Positions 1 through 6,842 are shown, numbered from the stretch's first letter. The stretch: 8,682 nt of DNA from CAZGVV01 sp964529155 (GCA_964529155.1 CAZGVV010000071.1:1-8682); one strand, 5' to 3'. A program made the numbers and translations. Notes: generated by a model not told the origin, from the sequence alone.

Positions 1-1
1 T

Positions 2-655
2 GGAATCACCGATGCCTCTTTCTGGGAGGGTATGTCTCCTTATGTTTTACAATGGGAGAAGGAGCGCGGTGAGGGGCAATATGAGGTTGCGTTACGGCAA
101 TTTGCCTCAGTGCATGACCTAATTCAGTCAACTAACCAAATTAAGGAAATAATAATTAATTCAGCAAGTAAGCGCGGATTAATTGCAGATTTTGCCGCAC
201 GTCCATTTCAAAATCAACCCGGCAGCGGATTACATATCCACCTCCATTTAGAGGATGCATCAGGCATGAATCTCTTTTGGAAAAACGACAGTGATATGAG
301 TCCACCACTTGTTTATGCCCTCGGGGGGCTACTCGCTACGATGCAAGCTAACATGCAAGTATTTGCTCCTACCCCCGCATCACAGGCCCGTTTCAAATCC
401 GGCTCCCATGCCCCCACCACCATCAGTTGGGGCGCTAATAACCGCACCACGGCCCTACGCCTCCCGGATTCCGGCACAAAAACGCGCCGCATAGAACACC
501 GCGTCGCCGGTGCAGATGCCGATATTGCGGCAGTGGTGGCCGTGATATTGGAGGGTATTATATATGGCATGACTCATGAAAGCGATCCCGGCCCGCAAAT
601 GTTTGGCGATGCCGCACTGCAAATGTATGGATTGCCGCGATTATTGAATACGTAA
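2..655 (+). CDS. Glutamine synthetase family protein, 3' part (5' end outside window, shortened C-terminus)
   Basis: The frame is open from base 2, so this is the C-terminal 217 residues of a larger protein. It belongs to the GlnA/PuuA ATP-dependent amide ligase fold. Visible active-site motifs, numbered from the first codon in the window, are ERGEGQYE (21-28, metal-binding glutamates), GSGLHIH (74-80, metal and ATP histidine), NNRTTALRLP (146-155, phosphate-binding Arg) and RRIEHRVAGADA (162-173, Glu and Arg of the substrate site). The pattern is closer to the GlnT/PuuA-like gamma-glutamyl ligases than to classical adenylylated GlnA, so the substrate could be ammonia or an amine; the sequence does not decide. 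The protein stops about 20 residues after this last block, at PRLLNT, where relatives generally carry some 50-60 further residues. The stop lies 15 bases inside the convergent trpA gene. It may be a natural short paralogue or a truncated copy. Confidence 0.85.
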   Translation, partial: GITDASFWEGMSPYVLQWEKERGEGQYEVALRQFASVHDLIQSTNQIKEIIINSASKRGLIADFAARPFQNQPGSGLHIHLHLEDASGMNLFWKNDSDMSPPLVYALGGLLATMQANMQVFAPTPASQARFKSGSHAPTTISWGANNRTTALRLPDSGTKTRRIEHRVAGADADIAAVVAVILEGIIYGMTHESDPGPQMFGDAALQMYGLPRLLNT

Positions 656-1441
656 TCCCGCTGCTAATTCCCGCACAAAGTCTGCCGCTTCTTTCGCTGG
701 ATTTTTTGCCTTAGCAATGATGTCTACCAATGCGCTACCTACCACCACGGCATCCGCAAATTGTGCTATCTCTTTGGCCTGTGCCGGCGTTTTGATGCCA
801 AATCCTACCGCCACCGGCACAGCCGTATGCGTTTTAAGTGTCGCTACATCGCTGCGCAATTGGCTAACATCGGCACTTTTCGCACCGGTAATGCCCGCCA
901 CCGCAATATAATATACAAAGCCTTGCGTGCTTTTGGTCAATAACGGCAAGCGATCAGCCAATGAAGTGGGAGCCACCAGGCGAATAAGCGCCAACCCGGC
1001 TTGTTCTGCCGCGGGTTTGAATTCGTTTTCTTCTTCCGGCGGCAAATCGACGAGAATCAATCCGTCTACGCCTGCACTGGCCGCATCTGCACAAAAACTA
1101 TCTGTTCCATAATGATAAATCGGGTTATAATACCCCATTAAAATAATGGGGGTTGCTGCATCCTGCCGGCGAAATTGCGTGACCATGTCCAGAACATGCC
1201 GCAGCTTCGTTCCTGCTTTCAGCGCGCGAAGCCCCGCCGCCTGAATCGTCGGCCCATCTGCCATAGGGTCAGAAAATGGAATACCAATCTCAATCAGATC
1301 CGCGCCCGCATCCGGCAATGCGTTCAGTACTGCTTGCGAAATGGCTGTATCTGGATCTCCACCCATAATAAATGTCACCAACGCCGCGCGTCCCTCAGCT
1401 TTGGTTTTAACGAAACGTTCTTGAATACGGCGTCTGGTCAT
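641..1441 (-). CDS. trpA: Tryptophan synthase alpha subunit
   Basis: This 266-residue protein is the alpha subunit of the cytoplasmic alpha2beta2 tryptophan synthase and splits indole-3-glycerol phosphate into indole and glyceraldehyde 3-phosphate. It is full length for the family (about 260-270). The TIM-barrel signature LIEIGIPFSDPMADGPTIQ carries catalytic Glu51 and Asp62. Further family blocks are ILVDLPPEE, YYIAVAGITGAK (phosphate-side loop), PVAVGFGIKTP and VVVGSALV. The start is fixed by a 4-base ATGA overlap with the trpB stop (1438-1441), and a GGGA stretch lies 8 bases before the ATG, so translation is probably coupled to trpB and keeps the subunits stoichiometric. Its 3' end overlaps the convergent glutamine synthetase-like gene by 15 bases, leaving no room for a terminator between the two genes. 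Confidence 0.98.
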   Translation of the reverse strand: MTRRRIQERFVKTKAEGRAALVTFIMGGDPDTAISQAVLNALPDAGADLIEIGIPFSDPMADGPTIQAAGLRALKAGTKLRHVLDMVTQFRRQDAATPIILMGYYNPIYHYGTDSFCADAASAGVDGLILVDLPPEEENEFKPAAEQAGLALIRLVAPTSLADRLPLLTKSTQGFVYYIAVAGITGAKSADVSQLRSDVATLKTHTAVPVAVGFGIKTPAQAKEIAQFADAVVVGSALVDIIAKAKNPAKEAADFVRELAAGLRIQ

Positions 1442-2634
1442 AAAGTAATTCCCAATGCAGCAGCAACGGTGAAGATGTCTTTATCTCCCCGTCCGCACAC
1501 ATTTACAGTGAGTAAATGATCCTTGGGCATATTCGGCGCGATCTTCATTACATGCGCCAATGCATGCGCCGGTTCTAATGCAGGAATAATGCCCTCAAGC
1601 TTCGCTACTTGTTGAAAGGCGGACAGTGCTTCATCATCGGTAATCGATACATAATTCACGCGTCCGCTATCATTCAGCCACGCATGCTCCGGTCCAATAC
1701 CGGGATAATCCAATCCGGCCGAGATTGAATGTGCATCTACAATCTGCCCATCGTCATCCTGCAGCAAATAACTTCGCCCGCCATGAAGTACACCCGGCGT
1801 TCCGCGTGCAAGGGATGCTGCGGTAGCGCCGGAATCCAACCCTTTTCCCGCCGCTTCTACACCAATCATGCTCACTGCTTCGTCACCAATAAATGGATGA
1901 AATAACCCAATTGCATTACTTCCACCGCCAATGCATGCAATCAGCGTATCCGGCAACCGGCCTTCGGCCTCTAGCATCTGCGTGCGTAGTTCACGGCCGA
2001 TGACGCTTTGAAAGTCCCGCACCATTGCAGGGTAGGGGTGAGGGCCTGCCGCCGTGCCGATCAAATAAAACGTATCGTGCACATTGGTCACCCAATCACG
2101 CAGCGCTTCGTTCATGGCGTCTTTTAGCGTGCACGAACCGGATCGTACTGGCTTTACTTCAGCGCCCAATAATTTCATGCGAAACACATTGGGCATTTGC
2201 CGCTCAATATCCTTCGCGCCCATATACACCACGCATTCCAGGCCAAATAATGCGCATACCGTAGCCGTTGCCACGCCATGTTGCCCTGCGCCGGTTTCCG
2301 CGATGATACGCTTTTTGCCTAAACGCCGCGCCAATAAAGCCTGGCCAATGCAGTTATTGATCTTGTGTGCACCCGTATGGTTCAGCTCATCGCGTTTGAA
2401 ATAAATTTTTGCGCCACCTAAATGCTCCGTCATGCGCGCGGCATAATAAAGCGGGCTAGGGCGGCCAATGTAATGCGTGAAATAATAATCCATGTCGCGT
2501 GCAAATGCCGGATCGGCTTTGGCGGCAGTATATGCCTCGTCTACTTCCAGAATAAGCGGCATCAAGGTTTCCGCTACATAGCGGCCGCCATAAATGCCGA
2601 AATGTCCGTGATTATCAGGGTAGTTATAACGCAT
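1438..2634 (-). CDS. trpB: Tryptophan synthase beta subunit
   Basis: The PLP-dependent beta subunit condenses indole, channelled from TrpA, with L-serine to give L-tryptophan. At 398 residues it is the usual length for the TrpB1 type that partners TrpA. Lys91 in HTGAHKINN is the residue expected to form the PLP Schiff base. Glu114 in AETGAGQHG matches the catalytic glutamate. CIGGGSNAIGLFHPF is the glycine-rich PLP-phosphate loop, and GRGDKD lies near the C-terminus. The ATG start sits 9 bases after the trpF stop, with no strong Shine-Dalgarno, so initiation probably depends on ribosomes finishing trpF. The stop overlaps the trpA start as ATGA. Nothing is missing or unusual. Confidence 0.98.
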   Translation of the reverse strand: MRYNYPDNHGHFGIYGGRYVAETLMPLILEVDEAYTAAKADPAFARDMDYYFTHYIGRPSPLYYAARMTEHLGGAKIYFKRDELNHTGAHKINNCIGQALLARRLGKKRIIAETGAGQHGVATATVCALFGLECVVYMGAKDIERQMPNVFRMKLLGAEVKPVRSGSCTLKDAMNEALRDWVTNVHDTFYLIGTAAGPHPYPAMVRDFQSVIGRELRTQMLEAEGRLPDTLIACIGGGSNAIGLFHPFIGDEAVSMIGVEAAGKGLDSGATAASLARGTPGVLHGGRSYLLQDDDGQIVDAHSISAGLDYPGIGPEHAWLNDSGRVNYVSITDDEALSAFQQVAKLEGIIPALEPAHALAHVMKIAPNMPKDHLLTVNVCGRGDKDIFTVAAALGITL

Positions 2635-2643
2635 AGATTTCGT

Positions 2644-3288
2644 TCACTCGCATGTCTTTATCGTATTTACAAATAACTGCATTTTTGCCGCGTCTTTTAT
2701 CCCTGGCGCTGACTCAATGCCGGAAGATACATCCACCGCCTGAGCGCCGGTAATTCTAATGGCTTCCGCCACATTAGCAGCAGTCAATCCGCCAGAAAGA
2801 AACCACGGAGTCGTGAAATGCAGTCCTGCCAGCAACGTCCAGTCAAATGTCTGTCCCGTTCCACCCGGCAATAATGATGTAGGGGGTTTGGCATCAAAAA
2901 GCAACCAATCCGCAGTGGTTTCATATGCATATGCCGCTTCAATATCCGCTGCATCGCGCACGCCAAATGCTTTGATGAGCGTAAGCCCAGGAAAATGCGA
3001 GCGTATCTCACGCAAGCGTTCAGGCGTTTCATTGCCATGTAATTGCAGGGCATTAAATGCACTATGCTGCATCAATCCCTCTAAAAGAGCATCATCGGCA
3101 TTCACCGTTACGGCAACGGTTTTTACCGATGCGCTTTGTGCTATTTCTTTTAATGCAAGCATCGCATCCAGAGGAACATGGCGTGGAGAGGCAGGGTAAT
3201 GCACAATACCCATATATTCGACAGGCAATTTACTCACTAATAGGGCGGATTCGGGCGTATTTATGCCGCATAGCTTGATTGTAGTCAT
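2644..3288 (-). CDS. trpF: Phosphoribosylanthranilate isomerase
   Basis: TrpF performs the Amadori rearrangement of N-(5'-phosphoribosyl)anthranilate to CdRP in tryptophan synthesis. The 214-residue single-domain TIM barrel is normal in length and is not fused to TrpC. The general base Cys7 lies in KLCGI at the N-terminus, and the general acid is Asp132 in LLFDAKPP. LQLHGNE, PGGTGQTFDW, FLSGGL and DVSSGIE are the remaining family blocks, the last ones binding phosphate. The ATG overlaps the stop of the LapA-domain gene as ATGA (3285-3288), and only a weak GGA precedes it, which suggests translational coupling. Its place between lapA and trpBA is a familiar alphaproteobacterial order; trpC must lie elsewhere. 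Confidence 0.97.
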   Translation of the reverse strand: MTTIKLCGINTPESALLVSKLPVEYMGIVHYPASPRHVPLDAMLALKEIAQSASVKTVAVTVNADDALLEGLMQHSAFNALQLHGNETPERLREIRSHFPGLTLIKAFGVRDAADIEAAYAYETTADWLLFDAKPPTSLLPGGTGQTFDWTLLAGLHFTTPWFLSGGLTAANVAEAIRITGAQAVDVSSGIESAPGIKDAAKMQLFVNTIKTCE

Positions 3289-3590
3289 GTTCCGACAGAG
3301 GGGGTGGGTTTTAATGCAGCTAATTCATTTTCTACGGCATTTAAGCGTCGCCGGAGAAAAGTGCATTCGCGTTTCACTTTCAGTCCTTTTCCGGCGATAA
3401 TTAAACCGCCGACAATAGCACCACATGCACCACTGAGTATAATCACCAGAAAAAGCGGTAATTCCACCGCATAAGGCAGAGGAAAAAATTCCACCGTTAC
3501 CTCATTGCGGTTACTGATTGCCAGCGTAGCGGCAATTCCCAGAATAACAAAGACGGCCAGTCGCTTCATTAGCGACACAAAGGCCTTCAT
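3285..3590 (-). CDS. LapA-domain inner-membrane protein (DUF1049)
   Basis: This 101-residue protein has the LapA-domain layout: a hydrophobic segment at about residues 10-27, a short periplasmic loop with the family pattern SNRNEVTVEFFPLPYAVELP, a second hydrophobic and glycine-rich segment at about 44-67, and a basic C-terminal tail (about 70-95) that looks helical or coiled-coil. In E. coli, LapA works with LapB in control of LPS synthesis, but here only the LapA-type domain is seen, so a role in envelope assembly is inferred from family. The ATG follows the ihfB stop by 3 bases and has no clear Shine-Dalgarno, so coupling to ihfB is likely; an internal Met8 is a less likely start. The stop overlaps the trpF ATG. 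Confidence 0.88.
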   Translation of the reverse strand: MKAFVSLMKRLAVFVILGIAATLAISNRNEVTVEFFPLPYAVELPLFLVIILSGACGAIVGGLIIAGKGLKVKRECTFLRRRLNAVENELAALKPTPSVGT

Positions 3591-3593
3591 AAT

Positions 3594-3881
3594 TTACGCG
3601 TTTTTCTTGTTAATGCGCTCGCGCAACTCTTTGCCGGTACGGAAATAAATGGTGTGACGTTCAGTGATGAACACTTCCGCGCCATTCTTAGGATTACGTG
3701 CTTTGCGTGGTTCACGTTGGCGAACTGAAAATGCGCCAAAACCACGCAGTTCCACACGACCGCCTTCCGCCAGGGTCAGCATAATGTTTTCAAGCACCGT
3801 ACCAACCAAGCGCTCAATATCGCGCTGGTAAAGGTAAGGGTAGCGTTTAGACAGGCGTTGAATTAATTCGGATTTGGTCAT
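3594..3881 (-). CDS. ihfB: Integration host factor beta subunit
   Basis: This is a 95-residue DNA-bending protein of the HU/IHF family that pairs with IhfA to bend DNA sharply in replication, recombination and sigma54-dependent transcription. The N-terminal MTKSELIQRL and the VELRGFGAFSVR beta arm base are typical of IHF-beta. The arm-tip motif ARNPKNG holds the intercalating Pro64 (most homologues read RNPKTG). The C-terminal FRTGKELRERIN helix matches alphaproteobacterial IhfB rather than HU. The ATG is 39 bases after the sppA stop, and only a weak GAG lies upstream at the usual distance. It heads the tight lapA-trpFBA run, so IHF supply and tryptophan genes may share a transcript. Confidence 0.95.
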   Translation of the reverse strand: MTKSELIQRLSKRYPYLYQRDIERLVGTVLENIMLTLAEGGRVELRGFGAFSVRQREPRKARNPKNGAEVFITERHTIYFRTGKELRERINKKNA

Positions 3882-3920
3882 GGTGAAAAGCTCTACTATA
3901 AGTGAAAGATGTAACCTAAG

Positions 3921-4859
3921 TTATTGTAATTGAAGAGCAGGATGCCAGATTGCCACCAAGCCGTCAAGCTTTGCGGAAGCCTGAGGCATGATTTTTTGTA
4001 TAACCGTGCCTGTTACACGCTCAATGAAGGAGTCCTTTTTATGCTTAACTTCCACATCTTTAACCGATAATTTGGTTAAATTGGGCTTTTGTTGCTTTAA
4101 CCAATCCAGCGCTTCATCTTCGCCTCCGATGGCATCCACCAGCTTGTTTTGCACGGCCTGGTTGCCAGTAAATACACGCCCATCAGCCAATTTGACTACA
4201 TCGTCATGCGGTAATTGGCGACGTGTGGCCACTTCATTAATAAATATATGGAAAAAATCATCGACAACCGCCTGCATGGCTTCGCGGGCTTCCGGTGTAG
4301 CCTTTGAAAAAGGCGAGAGGGCGTCTTTTAAAGCACCGGTTTTTACCACAATCGGCGTAACACCAAGTTTCTCAGCAAGACTACTGAATTCGGCAGCTTC
4401 GATGATAACACCAATAGAGCCTGTTAATGTCGCTTCACGAGCAAAAATATGGTCTGTTCCGATGGCAATCAAATATCCCGCCGAGGCGCTCAAATCCCGC
4501 ATCACCGCGACAACCGGTTTTCCTGCTTCGGACACGGAGCGAAGTAATTTATATGTTTCCATCCCGGCAACGGCACTGCCACCTGGCGTATCAAGGCGAA
4601 CGATCACTGCTTTTACATGCGAATTATTACGCAGGCTTTTAATCAGCTGGTCACGATCATGATCGTCAGTCACCACACCGTCAATCGTCAAGCGTGCGAT
4701 ATAATCACGTCCAGCGGAAGCTGCACTGTTGGAAGGAATGAATTCATTGGTTGCCACAATCACTGCCAATACCACGCCTACAATGGCAATCAACCGCCAG
4801 CGCATCAATTGGTTCTTCATACGAATACGGTCCAAAAACACATCGGCGGGAAGGGGCAT
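3921..4859 (-). CDS. sppA: Signal peptide peptidase SppA, short (36K) type
   Basis: SppA is an inner-membrane serine protease (family S49) that degrades cleaved signal peptides; its active site faces the periplasm. This is the short single-domain form, 312 residues from the ATG chosen here, and presumably oligomeric like the Bacillus enzyme. A cytoplasmic, basic N-terminus precedes one transmembrane anchor at about residues 23-40. The nucleophile is Ser126 in SASAGY and the general base is Lys178 in TGALKDALSP; the 52-residue spacing equals that of B. subtilis SppA (Ser147/Lys199). RLDTPGGS and LTGSIGV are further family blocks. A TTG six codons upstream (4875-4877) is in frame, but AGGA six bases before the ATG at 4857-4859 favours the ATG. 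It is followed by ihfB after 39 bases. Confidence 0.95.
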   Translation of the reverse strand: MPLPADVFLDRIRMKNQLMRWRLIAIVGVVLAVIVATNEFIPSNSAASAGRDYIARLTIDGVVTDDHDRDQLIKSLRNNSHVKAVIVRLDTPGGSAVAGMETYKLLRSVSEAGKPVVAVMRDLSASAGYLIAIGTDHIFAREATLTGSIGVIIEAAEFSSLAEKLGVTPIVVKTGALKDALSPFSKATPEAREAMQAVVDDFFHIFINEVATRRQLPHDDVVKLADGRVFTGNQAVQNKLVDAIGGEDEALDWLKQQKPNLTKLSVKDVEVKHKKDSFIERVTGTVIQKIMPQASAKLDGLVAIWHPALQLQ

Positions 4860-4865
4860 AATTAT

Positions 4866-4869
4866 TCCT
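4866..4869 (-). promoter_or_regulatory. Ribosome binding site deciding the sppA start
   Basis: AGGA on the minus strand lies 6 bases before the ATG at 4857-4859. The upstream in-frame TTG has no comparable purine run, and this AGGA would fall inside its coding sequence, so the ATG is preferred. Confidence 0.6.
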
Positions 4870-4891
4870 ATAATCAATAAGGTGAAGGCGC

Positions 4892-4920
4892 ATTGTGCAG
4901 ATCGAAAAAAAGAAAGTCAA
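4892..4920 (-). promoter_or_regulatory. Candidate sigma70-type promoter for sppA
   Basis: On the minus strand TTGACT (4915-4920) is followed after exactly 17 bases by CACAAT (4892-4897), matching the consensus -35 and -10 boxes at 5/6 and 4/6. The spacer contains a run of seven T. The -35 box overlaps the end of the upstream dehydrogenase gene, and the predicted start would lie about 25-30 bases before the sppA ATG. This would let the sppA-ihfB-lapA-trpFBA run be transcribed independently of the dehydrogenase. It is a by-eye match only. Confidence 0.35.
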
Positions 4921-5991
4921 TCAGACAATTGTGATTGTAAATTCAAAAAAGTAAAGCGGTCACGCGTGCGTGGTGCATGCAATGCCGCGCGCTGAAAATT
5001 TTTCTCGCTCCATCCTAGCTCCTCCGGTGTAGTGGGCGCGCCTGCGGCCTTTAACAGGGTTTCAATCTGCAGTGAAGAAAGCATTACTTCACGCATTACA
5101 TTCGCACCTGGTAAAGCAGAGCTTAGCAGCCGTTCTTGCAAACGTGCCATATATAAGGTCGCCACGCCTACTGCTTCGCCATGCAACACATCGTCTCCAC
5201 CAAATAACAATTCATGCGCGTGCACGATCATATGCTCCCCCTGACTTGCAGGGTAACTGCCACCAACCAGTGTCATTCCTAAGCCAGAGAGCAGCAAGAT
5301 ACGCATGAGCATTTCCACAGCATCTGCATCGCCGGTTGTTAATTCGTTGGTATGGGAAAAGAGATTTGGTTCATACGGTTGTATCCATTCAAACGGGCGT
5401 GAGTCATAAAACGTGCCCTTCATATAATGTGAAAGCAGCCAATCCACTTGCGCGGTAGATCGCGCCACACTATCCCCNNNNNNNNNNTCGAACGGGTGCT
5501 GCGGCAATTATATCCATCAGGCAAATTACAGCGTTAGGTAAATGAGCCGTAAAAGATTGCTTATGCCCGTCTACAAGTATGGACGCATTCGCGGATGTAT
5601 AACCATTCATTGAAGGTGCAGTCGGAAATACAGCATAGGGTTTTTGATCAAGGAAAGAGGTATATTTGCAGAGATCATTAATAGTTCCGCTGCCCACCGC
5701 TACTAATGCATCATGACTTTTCGTCAGGGCTTGAAGGTGCGCAACGGTTTTCTTATCCGGTTTGGGTGTGCCAGAAAGCGTAATGCAGGAAGCAGGGAGT
5801 AATTGCGCTAACTGTGCAGCAAGTGCTGCATAGGTATTGGCGTCACAAATAATTGCGATGTGTGATTCCGGCCACAATGAACGCAGCCATTTTGCGCTTT
5901 CTTCTACGGTTTTCGCCGTTTTAATCAGCGGTGGTTGAACCCCTTGTCTGCGCAATTCAGAGAGAATGTCGTTTGCGATGAACGTTTCCAC
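4917..5991 (-). CDS. sn-Glycerol-1-phosphate dehydrogenase (iron-containing ADH superfamily), interrupted by assembly gap
   Basis: The two halves flanking the N-run form one protein of the EgsA/AraM family, which reduces dihydroxyacetone phosphate to sn-glycerol 1-phosphate with NAD(P)H. The N-terminal half (168 residues, 5488-5991) contains the dinucleotide loop VAVGSGTINDLCKY (97-110) and the family block FPTAPSMNGYTSANAS. The C-terminal half (186 residues, 4917-5477) starts at GDSVARSTAQVDWLLSH, whose first Asp is the expected metal ligand, and contains metal-binding histidines in YPASQGEH and LHGEAVG. Relatives carry about six residues between the Arg ending half one and this GDS, so about 18 bases are probably missing, giving roughly 360 residues. 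The reading-frame difference is therefore an artefact of the 10-N filler. The start is GTG at 5989-5991; an in-frame stop two codons upstream excludes extension. 3-Dehydroquinate synthase-like relatives are less likely. Confidence 0.88.
5478..5487. other. Assembly gap (10 N placeholder)
   Basis: Ten consecutive Ns lie inside the dehydrogenase gene. The coding frames on the two sides do not match across 10 bases, while family alignment from memory suggests about 18 bases belong here. The round number points to a scaffold join of unknown true length. Confidence 0.97.
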
Positions 5992-6028
5992 TTGTCATAC
6001 CCCGTTGTTTGCGAATAGATAACATGCC
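5992..6028. promoter_or_regulatory. Divergent spacer between dehydrogenase and lytic transglycosylase genes
   Basis: Only 37 bases separate the two divergent starts, so promoters for both genes must lie here or within the opposite coding sequence. On the plus strand TTGTCA (5992-5997) is followed after 18 bases by a poor -10-like TAGATA (6016-6021), which would place the transcript start at or next to the ATG at 6029. No Shine-Dalgarno precedes that ATG. I see no clear operator palindrome. The promoter reading is tentative. Confidence 0.3.
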
Positions 6029-6841
6029 ATGCGTGCACATACCATCCTCCGTTTCTTATTCATAGCTGCGCTCGCCGTGCCTGCGGGGACACGTGCGGAA
6101 AGCGACGCTTCTTTCAACCAATGGCTGGTGAATTTTCAGTCTGACGCACGTCAGGCCGGTATCAGCCAGTCGGTGCTGGACAAAGCATTTGCTGATGTCG
6201 AGCCCATAGACCGTGTGATAGAGCTTGATCATGCGCAACCAGAGGTGAAATACACCCTGGCGCAATATCTGCATCATGTGATTTCACAACAAAAAATCAA
6301 TATGGGACGGCGGCTATATAAAGAGAACCGCAGCTTGTTGGAAGATGTGGCTGCCAAATACGATGTGCAGCCGAAATATATTGTGGCGCTTTGGGGCATT
6401 GAAAGCAATTTCGGCAACAATACGGGGGGCTTTGATATTATTCCTGCGCTAGCCACCCTGGCCTATGATGGTCGCCGGAGCAGCTATTTCCGCGCTGAAT
6501 TACTAAATGCGCTGCGCATCGCCCAAACCGAAAATATAAACCCAGCCGAGATGACAGGCTCATGGGCTGGCGCCATGGGGCAATGCCAATTCATGCCCAC
6601 CAGTTTCTTACGCTATGCAGTGGATTATAGCGGTGACGGAAAGCGTGACATTTGGACTAATCGCGCTGATGTATTTGCCTCTATTGCCAATTACCTCCAT
6701 ACTGAAGGCTGGAATGGTACGGAAGGTCTGGGAAGCCCGGATGAAAAGCACAGCAACTTCAATGTGATACTTAAATGGAATCGCTCACGTTATTTCGCCA
6801 CTGCCGTTGGAAAATTGGCTGACGCTGTTCAGGAGGATTAA
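6029..6841 (+). CDS. mltB: Lytic murein transglycosylase, SLT_2/MltB type, shortened
   Basis: This enzyme cleaves the MurNAc-GlcNAc bond of peptidoglycan to leave 1,6-anhydroMurNAc ends. A signal peptide covers about residues 1-23 (hydrophobic core FLFIAALAVPAG, likely cut after TRA), and there is no lipobox, so it is a soluble periplasmic protein. The catalytic Glu125 lies in ALWGIESNFG. Further blocks are DHAQPE (67-72), GSWAGAMGQCQFMPTSF (177-193), DYSGDGKRDIW (199-209) and the terminal VILKWNRSRYFATAVGKLAD. At 270 residues it is shorter than most relatives (about 330-400): between EGWNG (226-230) and NFNVILKWN (243-251) only about 12 residues remain where relatives have some 70-80, and the C-terminal peptidoglycan-binding domain is absent. 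The gene ends just before rlpA, whose ribosome binding site lies in its last codons. Confidence 0.93.
   Translation: MRAHTILRFLFIAALAVPAGTRAESDASFNQWLVNFQSDARQAGISQSVLDKAFADVEPIDRVIELDHAQPEVKYTLAQYLHHVISQQKINMGRRLYKENRSLLEDVAAKYDVQPKYIVALWGIESNFGNNTGGFDIIPALATLAYDGRRSSYFRAELLNALRIAQTENINPAEMTGSWAGAMGQCQFMPTSFLRYAVDYSGDGKRDIWTNRADVFASIANYLHTEGWNGTEGLGSPDEKHSNFNVILKWNRSRYFATAVGKLADAVQED
6831..6836 (+). promoter_or_regulatory. Strong ribosome binding site for rlpA
   Basis: A perfect AGGAGG lies 6 bases before the ATG at 6843, inside the last codons of the transglycosylase gene. It decides the rlpA start against an in-frame TTG at 6807 that would add twelve residues and spoil the signal peptide. 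Confidence 0.85.
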
Positions 6842-6842
6842 G

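Noticed and set aside
641..670. Possible bidirectional terminator between the glutamine synthetase-like gene and trpA
   Set aside because: The genes overlap here and I see no GC-rich hairpin followed by a T-run on either strand.
3988..4662. A 224-codon open frame on the plus strand opposite sppA
   Set aside because: SppA has complete motifs and catalytic residues on the other strand; this frame shows no family motif and is an antisense shadow.
4875..4877. TTG as the start of sppA
   Set aside because: The ATG at 4857-4859 has AGGA at 6 bases, while the TTG lacks a ribosome binding site and adds only six residues without family support.
4925..4932. Perfect 8-base palindrome ACAATTGT at the end of the dehydrogenase gene
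   Set aside because: It is short, lies within coding sequence, has no flanking stem or T-run arranged as a terminator, and is expected by chance in this composition.
6807..6809. TTG as the start of rlpA
   Set aside because: AGGAGG lies 6 bases before the ATG at 6843, and starting there gives a proper lipoprotein signal peptide.
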